Of a stretch of 64,000 bases of DNA, positions 23,868 to 34,630 are shown in pieces. Source of the DNA: Fagopyrum homotropicum (Eukaryota > Streptophyta > Magnoliopsida > Caryophyllales > Polygonaceae); contig BSWB01000003.1 of NCBI GenBank assembly GCA_033239125.1, positions 138,670,320 to 138,734,319 of the forward strand, in the 5' to 3' direction. How positions within the stretch are numbered: position 1 is the stretch's first letter; each line of letters starts with the position of its first letter. The notes below the pieces were generated by a model that searched no databases, was not told the origin of the DNA, and saw nothing but the letters and a program-made list of their open reading frames with translations. The translations under genes and the position numbers were made by a program.

Positions 23868-24065
23868 GAAGAAACACTTGAAGAACTTTGAAGAACACCA
23901 AAGAACACAATGAAGATCTTTGAAGAACACCGAAGAACAATTGAATATATTCGAAGAAAACTGAAGAACACTTGAATATCTTCGAATAAAACCGAAGAAC
24001 ACTTGAAGATCTTCGAAGAACACCAAAGCACACTTGAAGATCTTCAAAGAACACTGAATAAATTT
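23868..24065 (-). repeat. 31-bp tandem repeat, about six units
   Basis: Units GAAGAACACY-GAAGAACACTTGAAGATCTTC start at 23890, 23922, 23953, 23984, 24015 and 24046. Four of the full units are exactly 31 bp. A degenerate partial unit precedes them. The repeat lies in the leader of the copia element. Confidence 0.8.
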
Positions 24066-24109
24066 GATCAAGAAAAAAAATTTGTAAAGAAACTTGACCT
24101 CGATCCCGA

Positions 24110-24121
24110 GCTCTGATACCA
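24110..24121 (-). other. Primer-binding site (initiator tRNA-Met) of copia element
   Basis: The plus strand reads GCTCTGATACCA, complementary to TGGTATCAGAGC, the standard site for initiator tRNA-Met. It is one base from the LTR end. Confidence 0.85.
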
Positions 24122-24122
24122 A

Positions 24123-24721
24123 TGATAGAAATATGGGTTATCTATATCAAGGAGAAACTTCAACTACTTCTTCTTGATTGTTCTAGTTGAATCAAACTTA
24201 GAACTTGAGTGGTGGAAGTTTAGAATCAGATGCGGAAGCCTACGGTCGATCCGATCTAGTTATATCGAATCATCCACGAAGTGGAGTAGATTAATGTTGA
24301 TCCTTCCAAAAGGATCCTCGAATATGAATGCTTGGATCAAAGGCTAGATCCAAGATAGAACTTTAAGAGGGTGGAAGAAGAAGGTGATGCCTAAACCAAG
24401 AAAGAGGATTTTCCTTTCATAATACTTGGATTCAACTTAGACATCTCTTAAAAATGAGCCAAGCCATCCTTATATAGTGGATGGAGGCAATACAAAGAGT
24501 CAAAACATAAATGACGGAATTAAAAGCCGGAATTAAGTTCCGGAAATGAAAAGCCTAAAATATGAAAGGTCGGAATTTAAATCACGGAATTAAGTTCCGG
24601 AATTAAAGTTCCGAATATAAACAGTCTATTATTAAATAGCCGCATTATAAAAAATCTTCAAAATTGATGTCGGGTCTTTCAAGCCGGAAACACGGATGAC
24701 GATGTCATCCGGGGCGTATCA
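24123..24721 (-). repeat. Copia-like 5' LTR (599 bp)
   Basis: Bounded by TGATAG and GTATCA, which form a short terminal inverted repeat (TGATA/TATCA). It contains repeated TTCCGGAATTAAGTTCCGG blocks at 24530-24615. It is flanked inside by the primer-binding site and outside by LINE sequence. Confidence 0.75.
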
Positions 24722-26078
24722 CGGGGCTTCTTCTAAACCCCTCCAAGTGGACCCTTTTCCTTGGCGGGATCTCTACGGTGGACAGTGAACTTTTTCTAGT
24801 GCTTCTGGGCTTCCGATCGGCTCCCTTCCCTTCACCTATTTGGGCGTTCCTGTGGGCAGTAAACGCCTAAATGTCAAAGAATTCTCTCCACTTATCTAAA
24901 AGATCACAAGCAAAATAAATTCTTGGAGTGTTAGAAGTCTCTCTTACGCCGGAAGAAAGCAGATTGTTGCATCTATCCTCATGTCAATTCATCTCTGCTG
25001 GTGCTCGGTCCTGCCTATTCCCACGTCTATCATTCTCAAAATCCAGGGGCTCCTCCGCTCGTTCTTTTGGTCTGGTAATTCTTCTTCTGCCCGTTCTCTG
25101 GTGGCCTGGAGTGTCGTCTGCAACTCTTAGGATGATGGGGGCCTCGGTTTCCAGGAGATTCTTTCTTGGAACAAAGAGTGCATTTCTAAACTGATCATCT
25201 ATAACCTTGATACTCTTAACCCAAATGTAAGTCTCTGGGCTGAATGGATAAATAAGAATATTCTTAAAGGTACCTCTATCTGGCACTACCCTCCCTCCTA
25301 CAAGAATAGCTTCATGTGATGCTCGATTATTAAGATCGGAGATGAGATCCTAAGCGTCACTTCCGGCCCCCAATTTGTTAGTCTCACTTCCAGCACAAAT
25401 GGAAGATTCAAACCTCTACTGCCTACAACAGCGTCTAGAAAGCACCCTCACCTTCTCCTCCGTCTGAACTGCGCCTTAGCTAGAAAGGTATAAATGTCCC
25501 TAAGTGTAGCTTCATTACTTGGATCGCTAGCCACAAACGTCTCCCTACTCTCTCCAAGCTACTATAATGGAACCTCGTTCAGGACGATACCTGCAGACTT
25601 TGTGATTCTCATAAGAAAGACGAGGACCATCTCCTCCACTACTGTAACTTCTATATGCTTGCTCTTGACACTATCTCTAGATGGACCCGCACCACACCCC
25701 CTTTTCCCTTACAATCAAAATATCTGGGGCTGAAATCGTTCCCTCAAGCCTAAGAAACATGACCTCATAACCCACATCCTTGTCTCCTCCATAACCAGAT
25801 ATGTATACTTTGTTTGGAAAGTGAGGAATGATCTCATCTACAACAAAACATCCACTCATCCTTCCTCCTGCGCCCAATCTGCCATCAATGCTACGAAAAC
25901 TTTTGCCACTAGCAATTGGAAATATCGCTCCTCCAACACAATCATGTGGGTAAACATCCTCGGCATTCACTTTGTTTAGTTTTTGATCTATAACCTGTCT
26001 TTTCTCTTTGGTCTAGTAGACCAGTCTTCTTGTACATTTTCTACTGTTACTAATATTACATTTTTTCAAAAAAAAAAG
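24722..26078 (+). mobile_element. L1-like LINE, 5'-truncated, with poly(A) tail
   Basis: A translated run, broken by stops, reads LNPSKWTLFLGGIS, then FPFTYLGVPVGSKRLN, then INSWSVRSLSYAGRKQIVAS. This is the C-terminal part of plant L1 reverse transcriptase. Then comes WIASHKRLPTLSKLLLWNLV and CRLC...DEDHLLHYC, the reverse-transcriptase zinc-binding domain (zf-RVT). A short 3' untranslated region ends in an A-run at 26069-26079. The left end is the point where the copia LTR inserted. Several in-frame stops (for example near 24895 and 25125) show it is dead. Confidence 0.85.
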
Positions 26079-26127
26079 ATTTAGTTTATACTTCACCTCT
26101 TCACAAAGACAATACACATGCATAGAG
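26079..26127. other. Short spacer after the LINE poly(A)
   Basis: No feature seen. Confidence 0.4.
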
Positions 26128-26376
26128 ATGGAAAGTGATTGTCAGTACGTTGCAAATGCGTACAATGTTGATTCAAACATCAAATCCCATGGAGGTATTT
26201 TGATTGAGATTACAAAAGCTTTATCCTCCTCTTTCGAATCATTTTCGATTTCTTACATTCCGAGTTCATATAACGAAGTTGCAAACTGTCTTACAAAGTT
26301 TCTCTTTTCGAATGGACAACTAGCAAATACTTGCCGGGGTGATTCCAAGCAATGTAATGTAACTTGCCATTCTTGA
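26128..26376 (+). pseudogene. RNase H-like (RVT_3-type) domain fragment
   Basis: An 82-residue ORF. It starts MESDCQYVANAYNVDSNIKS and contains SSSFESFSISYIPSSYNEVA followed by NCLTKF. This is the second half of the plant RNase H-like domain: ESDC near the start, then the F.IP.S.N.VAHCLAKF-type end. The conserved His of that end is Asn here. It lacks the first half of the domain. It could be a relic of another LINE or of a host RNase H-like gene. I cannot tell which. Confidence 0.55.
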
Positions 26377-26750
26377 TTTGAATTTATCTAAACGTTTCGC
26401 CCTTAATTTTTTTTCCTAAGGCGCTATCTTCATTCAATACCATCTCGTCACATGGTATCGTGCTTATTTTGATAACCCTTTATCTGTGTTCAAAATTTTT
26501 CCGCCCACCTCCACCACAAATCAATCAACTAAAAACCCTAGCCATACCCATAATAGATGACACACAAACTAGGCAAACACCTATCCACAACTACATCAAG
26601 CAACCCATATTCGATGGACCTATCACTTTCGCGATTTACGCCAAGGTATATCTTATGGCTTTTAGACATAATTATGATCGAAGGGTTTTAAATTAATGAT
26701 TAAAATCTTAATAAATTTTTAATTGTAAAAATTGGTTTCAAATACATATT
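26377..26750. other. No recognisable gene
   Basis: AT-rich sequence. A 78-residue ORF at 26460-26696 resembles nothing I know. CATGGTATCGTGC at about 26452 looks like a decayed tRNA-Met primer-binding site, but no LTR is evident beside it. Confidence 0.4.
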
Positions 26751-27075
26751 TACACACAACCATTGATCTTGAGGCCAACATTCCTATTTGTCTTGGGTGG
26801 AATTTTGGAGTTTGTACACAAACATTGATATTCCTATCTCTCTTAGGTATATTTTCTTTTGCAGCTTGTACACAACCATTGATCTTGACCGGACGTTGAT
26901 CTTGAGGTCAACATTCCTATCTATGTTGGGTGTATTTTTGCAGCTTGTACACAACTATTTATCTTGACAGAACATTGATCTTGAGGTCAACATTCCTATC
27001 ACTCTTGGGTGTATTTCTGCAGCTTCTACACAACCATTGATCTTAATTTCAGCATTATTATCTCTCTTGGGCCGT
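26751..27075. repeat. Imperfect minisatellite, five units of 54-79 bp
   Basis: Units begin TACACAACCATTGATCTTGA and end TTTTTGCAGCTTG. Starts are at 26751, 26815, 26869, 26948 and 27027, so two units are 79 bp and the others are internally deleted. Confidence 0.8.
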
Positions 27076-27181
27076 TGTATGTTTTCAACTTCGATCTTTC
27101 ATCGAGGCCAACATTCTAGAGGGATCGATTGAACGCTCTCGAATCGTATTCTTTCTGTTGACCCACTCGTCATGTGAGTTA

Positions 27182-28063
27182 TTAGAACTCAAGAATCTTA
27201 CCCGAGCTTCCTGCATTATGTTTGGCAAACAATTTAATTATGAGAATATTTCGAAGTTCGCCAGTGATAAGGATTATGTGGTTAAGGTTTAAAGAAACAT
27301 CATATACATCCATTGCCAAGCAAAATGTAAATACACAAAAGAAGTAGCACTCACCATGAAGCAGCACTCGCCATGAAATATGGTACTCACTTTACCACCA
27401 TTGTACATTTTCTGCACCGCAAAATTACACAAGTAAGATCTAATGAAGCAGTCGGAAAAGGGAGACTAACACAATTCAAAAAAGAAGAAATAAATGAACA
27501 GAAGTTCAGCTCATACTTGCAGCAAGAAAGGCTTAACTCCAACCACAAGTTGCAGCAAGAAAATAAGACATCTAGTCATCTAGATGATTTATTACCTCAT
27601 TTTTTAAGATCTCAAACTAATTTGCAGAAATAAGTTTAAATGATGTATTACCTCATTTTTTGAACAACCCAATTGCTGCAAGAGAACTTCACTTTGAGGA
27701 CTATGAGGTCCTTGATTGAATTCATTGTTATGCGAGATCCGTTATACCAGATCTGCAAAAACCTAAAAATATAGCAAAAACAGTATTGTATTAGCTTCAA
27801 CAGTAAAAAAAAAAGAAGATAGAGCTTGATATATTCGGTTACCTTATTGTTGTGGTAGTCAAATAACAACAACGATGGACAATAAGGTGAATTTTGCCGG
27901 CGTTGATCTCCGACGGTATCATCTTCAACATAAGGGAAGATGTAATTGAAGACGTGGGCACCCTTGTTCTTCTTCTTCGTTGAGTCAAAAAGCAAGAGAA
28001 TCGTGAAGATTTTGGACAATTTTGGTCCTCAGATCGGAGAAATGCGAGAGACGTTGTTGACAC
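27182..28063 (-). pseudogene. Possible multi-exon gene fragment, not recognised
   Basis: Minus strand. The frame from about 28019 reads LLLFDSTKKKNKGAHVFNYI, then FPYVEDDTVGDQRRQNSP, then SLLLFDYHNNK. A good donor (AAG/GTAACC) follows at about 27840, a long pyrimidine-rich stretch, and an acceptor (TTTTTGCAG) at about 27753. The next frame is IWYNGSRITMNSIKDLIVLK. A second candidate exon border (ATAATGCAG) is near 27217. No ATG starts the first frame, and I do not recognise the family. It may be a decayed host gene or chance. Confidence 0.3.
27927..27965 (+). repeat. 39-bp direct repeat, copy 1
   Basis: A perfect copy of 28220-28258, beginning AACATAAGGGAAGATGTAAT and ending GTGGGCACCCTT. 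It lies in the candidate exon above. Confidence 0.85.
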
Positions 28064-28219
28064 AAAACCAAACCAGGATAAATAGCTGCGAAGAAGATTT
28101 GTTGGGCCTGAGGTACGTAGACTCGTAGAGGGTATATATACACTAGGTTAAAGGGTAAAATAGGTAAATAAGAGTTATTAGTATTTATTTATTTGTTTAT
28201 TAAAAACTTATTTCTCTCA

Positions 28220-28258
28220 AACATAAGGGAAGATGTAATTGAAGACGTGGGCACCCTT
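28220..28258 (+). repeat. 39-bp direct repeat, copy 2
   Basis: Identical to 27927-27965, 293 bp downstream, in AT-rich non-coding sequence. The flanks are not shared. Confidence 0.85.
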
Positions 28259-28946
28259 CGACAGCAGTTGCAGCATCTCCTTAATACACACATCAGTAAG
28301 ATACAGTAATTGAAGACATGGCAAAGCGGGATGTACTCGAGTCGAATCGGTTTAAGTAATTTATAGATATTATTGATCCATATCGGGACAATTTAAGGAT
28401 TATAAAGTGAATTGTTTCCGAAATAGATAAAAAGAGAAAGAAATCAAATAAATGATATTTATAAGCTTGTTCGAGATTAAGCCGATATTACCCGTTACGT
28501 CTTTTATTGGTAAAAAGGGAACGTGTGTTGCTCACTAATTACTCGAGTCATATCAAATTTCTTGCAGCTATTTCTCTCAAAAATGGAGGAGTTCTTTTAT
28601 ATTGAGAATATATATGGCTTCACATCAAGTTCAAACTTACCGTTATTATAGAATATATACGTATGCATGTAAATACATAGAATAACACGGGGAAGTTTGT
28701 AAATAAGTTGTATCATATTATTGAATCTGTTACAAGAAAGGCTATATATAGCAACGTACACCTCATTGCATAACACTTCGAAAAAATACAATCTACACAT
28801 TCTTCTTCCGCTCAAATCTCTTCCACATTATTCATATCGTATAAGAGGGAGATTGATAATTCTTCTCAATCTCGAACACTTTCCATGCTCGATTAATCAC
28901 CTTCTTTCTCTATCGTTTTCTCCTGCAATTTTTCTGCAATACTACC
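28259..28946 (+). other. AT-rich region upstream of copia gag, possible remnant LTR/leader
   Basis: TATATATA at 28743-28750 followed by a pyrimidine-rich leader (CTTCTTCCGCTCAAATCTC) looks like a promoter and 5' untranslated region for the copia element. I found no tRNA-Met primer-binding site and no LTR end, so the LTR is not delimited. Confidence 0.35.
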
Positions 28947-31240
28947 ATGACTCCTGGCAGCAATCGAGACAATCTGCAAGGATCTGGTCATGACAATGTC
29001 AATGATCCTCTCTTCTTGTCTAATTCCGACAATCCTAATATACAACTAGTCTCTACACTTCTATATGCATCTAACTTCCTTTCTTGGAAAAGAGGTATTC
29101 TCATGGCACTTGGAGCTAAACTCAAGTTATGATTCATTGATGGATCTTGTACAAAATTTGACAAGGATGATGGATAGTTGTCTAGGTGGATTTGTGCGGA
29201 CTACATGATCAGGTGTTGGATCATTCATTCCATGAAATCGGACATTGTTCAAAATTTCACATGTGTGGAATGTGCACAGGCTCTTTGGCATGATATATTT
29301 GAGCATTTTGAAATCTCCAATGCTCCATTCATTTACCAGATTCATAAAGAATTGACTAATGTTCGATAGGATAACTTGAGTGCTCCTGTTTATTTCATCA
29401 AACCCAAGAAGCTATGGATGCGTTACATTCAGTGGATAACATTCCTTCTTGCCTTTGTCGTGGAATTTCCCACTGTTCTTTTGATATTCTTTAGAAATTG
29501 ACTGAAAGAGAAACAATAACTCATGTTATGCAACTTTTAATGGGGCTTAATGATCGATTTGAACATATAAGGAGTAATATCTTGTCTATCGAAGTATTGC
29601 CTTCTATTAATCATGTTTTTCACATGATATTACAAGTGGAGAAGTAGAAACAACTCACTTGTCATTGTCCTAATGTTGAAACACTATTATCTTCTGCCAA
29701 GGGTGGTCTTGATGATGACAAGCAGGCATTAATAGTTTATCGACAAGTTCCTTACAAGCATGTTGGAGACAGTAGGAGAAACTTCAAGAAGGACAAAACT
29801 GATAGACTATGTATATGCTTAATGCGAAGAGAAAGGTCATCTCAAGGAATTTAGCTTCAAACTTATTGGCTACCCTGACTAGTACAAAGGATCCAAAGGC
29901 AAAGAGGACAAAGGTCATGTGGCTCCTGCTCATGAGTTAAGCAACACACCTCTTGAAAATTCCAAAGGATCATATATCCACTGTCGACACTACTTTGGTT
30001 CATGTTGTTTGCCAAGAAATGATGAAAATGATTCAAGCTATTTCATCCTCTTCTACAACACATCACATAAATGTCAACATTAATTTTGCAAGTTTTGTAG
30101 GTATGTTATCTACCTTTGTTGCTCATGCTTCTGTTTCTCCTTCTTTGTGGATTATTAACACTTGATCCACTTATCAAATTTCTTATTGTCAAGAAATGTT
30201 TTCTGAAATTCCACCTTTAGACAAGCTAGCCTTGATTGGAACCAAACGGGCCCTAGAACTATTGACTTTGCTGCTTGCATTTTGTCTAAACAACACAAAT
30301 ATCCATTTCCTATCAATCAGTCATATACTATTGTTAATTTGAACTTCTACATGTTTACATATGGGGCCCCTACCATACTCCATCTATCTATGGAGCCAGT
30401 TATTTTCTAACAATGATGACCACTCCCGAAGTACATGGATTTTCTTGATGGCTAACAAACAAGAAGTGTACTCCATTCTTGAGCATTTCTTACAACATAT
30501 TCATACACAATTTCAAGTCACTGTCAAATGTTTCAGGACACACAATGGCTTAGAATTTCTTCGACAAAGACTTCAAACATTATTTCTTGCTAAAGGTATT
30601 ATTCATCAGAGCTATGTTCCCTATGTTCTTAAACCGAATGGGAGAGTCAAATGAAAGCACATACATCTTATTGAGACATCAAGAGCTTTAAGAATTCATG
30701 TATTTCTTCCACTTCATCTTTGGGGAGAATGCATTATGACTGCCACTTATCTCATTAATTTATTACCTTCTTTTGTTCTTCATTGGCAGATTGCTTATGA
30801 AATTATTCACCACAAAAAACCTTCCTATGACCACCTTCGAGTGCTTGGATCTCTGTGTTACCATACTTCCACACAAAGATAAATTTTAACCAGTATCAAA
30901 ACCCTGTGTGTTTATTGGTTATCCTCTAGGTCAAAAAGGTTACAAACTTTTGGATATTTCTACCAATAAATACTTTGTCAGTCGACGTGTGCATTTTAAA
31001 GAAAAGGTATTCCCTTTCAAACCTACATCTACCTTTTTTGTCAATACACCACCTACATTTCATCAAATTCTTCACCTCAATCACAAATTCATTATCCACT
31101 ATAAATATCTCGCTCTTCATCTCCAAGCTCTCACTCTTCATCCCCAACTTTTGTTTCACCTCAACATGTTTCCTTTTAATTATCACATGTTTCTTCTTTA
31201 CCTAGTCCTTCTCCCATTCCTCCACCACAAATATCTCTCA
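28947..31240 (+). pseudogene. Ty1/copia gag-protease-integrase, 5' half of a split element
   Basis: Gag begins MTPGSNRDNLQGSG and reads DPLFLSNSDNPNIQLVSTLL, then NFLSWKRGILMALGAKLKL, the usual copia gag N-terminus. The rest of gag is littered with stops. A protease trace follows (WIINT near 30145, for WIIDTGA). The integrase core reads DDHSRSTWIFLMANKQEVYS and then FRTHNGLEF, where the second catalytic Asp is His. The region VFIGYPLGQKGYKLLDISTN ends integrase. The coding sequence stops at 31240 and resumes at 55800. Confidence 0.8.
31236..31240. repeat. Target-site duplication TCTCA (left) of the Tekay element
   Basis: TCTCA directly precedes the LTR. The same five bases directly follow the 3' LTR at 55800-55804. 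Confidence 0.92.
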
Positions 31241-33374
31241 TGTAATAGCAGGATTTCCGAATTCTAATTAATGTTGATTAACTTAATCAGTGATAGTAAT
31301 TGACATATAGCTCGCGAAGATTGCGTAAGTGTTGAGTATAAGTCCCACTATTATGTTCCTGGCGTAATTTTGGGCTTATGGTGAAATTTTCACTTTTTCC
31401 CCCGGGTAATTATTATTACCCTCCGGTATTATTTGGAGCATTTGGAAGCTCCAATTAATAAAAATGCAGTTGAGAGAAATGATCAGGACATCGGACATGT
31501 CCTAGATATGAAATAACATGGAAAGGCAAAACGGACAAAAGAGTCACTATTTTGTTTCTTAACGTCTAAGAAAGACGGCTTAGAAATACACGTTTTCCGA
31601 GGCAATTGTGGAATAACTATCCCTACAATATTCAAGAACTATTATTCCAACTTCGAGAAGTTTGGAGAAGGGGGTTCAACCCGCCATTGGATCGGTTAAA
31701 GGATAATTATCGACTTCGCTAAAGGATAATTATTGACTTCACTATAAATAGCGGAAAATCGTTTATTAATTCATTTCCTTTCACGTTTCCTCGTAAAAGC
31801 TCTGATTTCTCTCAAACTTCAAACTCAGATCTACTCCCCGTTTCTAATCCGATTTCAATTCCGTTTGAGTTTTTGAATTCCTCTCTTCATTCTCTTCATA
31901 TCGGTACCGAGTTTCTGCATTTCCGAGCAGATGAAGACCTGGTCGAGCATATATGTCACCAGGACAGTTCCATCACTCAGATTCCGGTGAATTTGATGTT
32001 GTACATGCGTAGCCTGCGTCGTTGTGATTCCGAATCTTCTTTCAGATCGTCAATCGGGTTAGTAACGAATAAGTTATGAATTTGTTCGTTTTCCGTACTG
32101 TGATTTGGCCTAAATTGACATTAGGCTTGTCTAAATCGATAATTAGAAATTCCATTATGATCATTATATTATTTTGGTGTTTATGAGTTGTTTGTTTGAT
32201 GAAGTCTGATGACAGGTGGGTTTAGAAATTGCCTGCGGGCAAAACGTTATTCTAGTAAAATTTACTTAATTAATTAAATGTTATCTAATTAAATTAGGAT
32301 TAACGTTGAGATTGAGGAATACTGATTAGATGTGTGCTAGGTGTCAGAATGAGTTGAGGATCATGATGATGTTATGGATATCGGTTATGGCTTTAGGGTT
32401 TAGTATGTGTACGAGTATGATGAGATGTTATGTTGAGGATATGCCTTAGGCATTTATGAATGAGTTGAGCATTTAAGGTTTAGATTTGAGATATAGGTTG
32501 GTTCTGGTTAGTGAGACGAGTCTCCTAACCTTTGCAGTATGTGATTGTGTGTGTCTTGCTATTGCAGGCGTTGATTACTTCCCCAAGGGGAAGTTATGAC
32601 GTAGTACAGGTTACGAGTATATCAGGTAAGTCCATAGGACTTACTTCGCATTTAGTTGTGGGTTGGTGTGATTGTGATGGTTGTGTGTGTTCATATGATT
32701 GTGCATTTCTAACCTAAATCAGACTAGGATGACCATTTATTACATTAAATGGCCCAAGAGTATTATAACGGGTCGTGACCACATATGCCTCCGCTCGAGG
32801 GTAGGAGGGGGTGCTTGGAAGCCAGTAACACAGGGGGGAATGAGTGATGATCACCCCCATGCAAACCCCTGTGTTAACGGGGGAAGGGACGAGGTTCTTT
32901 AGGCTCCTCGTGTCACAAAATAAGTTGAATTAGTAATGTAATAACGTAATTGAAAGATAATAAATGAATGTGTGTGGCATTGCATGTATGAGTTGCTGAT
33001 GTGTGTATGTGCTATTACCTTCATACTTATTGATTACTGTAGCTAACAGTTTCATACCGTATTGTAGATGACCTGCAGGTTAGGAAGACTGCAAAGTGAG
33101 CTAGATGTGGTGACCAGCCGAGGACTTCTGTACATTAGGATTGCATGGGATACGGGATGTCTTTTGTGGTTGTTGTTTATGGATGTTGTTTTGTACTCGG
33201 CTTGTATGTTGTAAACCCTTTTGATGTATCTTATACAGCTTTATGTATTTGGTTTTAATCTACTTGTGCCTTGTTGTAAGATCTAGTGAACTTGTTGTCA
33301 GGCTAGGGTCAGGATCAATTGTGAGATCCTAGCCCAATGTGGCACTCCAAGTCCCGCGGATTTAGGGTGTTACA
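31241..33374 (+). repeat. 5' LTR of the Tekay element (2,134 bp)
   Basis: It runs from TGTAATAGCAGGATTTCC to GGGTGTTACA. It is homologous along its length to 53750-55799, which lacks about 85 bp present here around 32130-32215. Confidence 0.92.
31743..31751 (+). promoter_or_regulatory. TATA box in Tekay 5' LTR
   Basis: TATAAATAG, followed by a leader CTCGTAAAAGCTCTGATTTC. The same box is kept in the other two LTR copies at 37084 and 54253. Confidence 0.6.
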
Positions 33375-33378
33375 GAGT

Positions 33379-33390
33379 TGGTATCAGAGC
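33379..33390 (+). other. Primer-binding site (initiator tRNA-Met), Tekay
   Basis: TGGTATCAGAGC, four bases after the LTR end. It is duplicated at 37762-37773. Confidence 0.9.
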
Positions 33391-33556
33391 CTTAGGTTGA
33401 CAACAGTGGCACTTGCTATGTGCAATAAAGGTAGAGTGGATAAATAAACAGAACACGAAAGGGGTCTGATTTTTGAAAAGTTTTTTGTTTTAAAGTGAGT
33501 ACAAATGTTTAGGGATAGTATGTAAAGAAGCCGTCACCCTTCAGAGGATCTCGACA

Positions 33557-33558
<2 letters not shown>

Positions 33559-33588
<30 letters not shown>
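33559..33588. repeat. (TA)n microsatellite
   Basis: About 15 TA units in the Tekay leader. The duplicate leader at 37945-38020 has two shorter runs. Confidence 0.85.
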
Positions 33589-33592
<4 letters not shown>

Positions 33593-33636
33593 GACATATA
33601 TATAGACTTATAGGATTAAGTGCGCATACCCTATAG

Positions 33637-34366
33637 ATGACTCAAACTAGAGCGACATCTATGGTAGGACGAGGTAGGGATATACCCCTCTCTTCCTCCA
33701 GTAGTGTTACGTCAGGGACCGGTTTCTGCTGTTGTTCCGCCTATAGCAGAGGGCATACCTTAGGAGTCTGACTACCTCTCGATGAGCGGACCCGAGTTTT
33801 GAGAATATATTCGTTAAGTACAAGAGGCTGCAAGAGAGGGTAGACCTACACCGGGTTTACCAACATCTATGGGACCAACTGAAGCTTCCGGATCAAAGAA
33901 GAAACAACGGACCGAACTAGTAAGTGATGAAGCAAACCCTACAAGTGTTAGAAAGAGTCTGACACATGGACGTTCGAGTGATCCCTAGCTTGTCCACACG
34001 GACTTCTGATGAGATGATATCCTCTTTCAACTGTGGAGAGTTTGGACACCTGTGACCGGAGTGTAAGAGATCTTTAGTGACGTGCTTTACATGTGGTGAA
34101 CAAGGCCATTTGGCCCCCTTTTGTCAGCAAGACAGTGTTCCTTCTCAAAGAGACTCTCTTCCTTTCGGTGTAGAAGGAATTGAGGCAGAGACTATGGCGA
34201 TGACCTCAGTGATACTTGAGGAGCATAGGTTCGAGTTTTGAGTAATAATATGTAGTGGAGCCATTGGAGTTTTGTTTGGTATGGGTGCTACGCACTCTTT
34301 GCTTTTTGATGCATGCGCTGATAGACTGACCTTATATACAGTAGAGGATAGACCTCTCTTGGTAGG
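33637..34366 (+). pseudogene. Tekay gag/protease remnant, duplicate 1
   Basis: ATG at 33637 (MTQTRATSMVGRGRD). Only about 400 bp separate it from the zinc knuckle, so the capsid domain of gag is missing. Duplicate 2 has the same gap. The knuckle region reads FNCGEFGHL and then TCGEQGHLAPFC in shifted frames. The protease start has GMGATHSLLF, where the catalytic Asp of D(T/S)GA is lost. It is cut at 34367 by a family IV LTR. Confidence 0.8.
34362..34366. repeat. GTAGG flank of the family IV LTR, duplicate 1
   Basis: The same GTAGG precedes the intact element at 38793-38797, as expected if the two flanks are copies of one insertion site. Confidence 0.75.
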
Positions 34367-34625
34367 TGACTGACGGTATTTTTATGGTCGTCTATACCAA
34401 ATCAAAAGTAAATCACGACTTAGCACTAAGAACAAGTATATTGGGTAAGTAAGGGTCGAACCCAAGAGAGTTAAGGTGTTTTAGATGCAATTATCGATTA
34501 TGGTAGCAAGGAACAAAAGGGGGGGGGGGTTTGGTTGACTTGATGCACACAAAAACTTAAGAAAACGATTAACGCGACAATTAAGAAAATGATGAGTAAT
34601 CTCCCGCCTCGATCGTATATATGTG

Positions 34626-34630
34626 TTGAG
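34626..34630. repeat. Target-site duplication TTGAG (left) of the solo LTR
   Basis: The unoccupied sequence at 39115-39145 and 48795-48825 reads GTGTTGAGCCAACCG. Here TTGAG occurs on both sides of the inserted LTR. Confidence 0.95.

Larger units (their letters stand above)
23707..24121 (-). mobile_element. Leader of a minus-strand copia-like element
   Basis: This lies inside the LTR at 24123-24721. It holds the tRNA-Met-type primer-binding site and a leader that includes a 31-bp minisatellite. No gag is recognisable before the junction with element B at 23706. Confidence 0.6.

Noticed and set aside
23847..24122. Cys/Phe/Ser-rich minus-strand ORFs of 72-169 codons
   Set aside because: Products of the 31-bp minisatellite read in several frames. 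Composition is repetitive and no start is conserved.
26452..26466. CATGGTATCGTGC as a copia primer-binding site
   Set aside because: Three or more mismatches to TGGTATCAGAGC and no LTR end next to it.
32532..32717. 61-codon ORF repeated at 54957-55142
   Set aside because: It lies in both Tekay LTRs, so the identity reflects LTR pairing, with no known protein similarity.
33559..33588. (TA)n as an origin or AT-rich regulatory site
   Set aside because: A simple microsatellite in a dead Tekay leader. The duplicate copy has a different length and structure.
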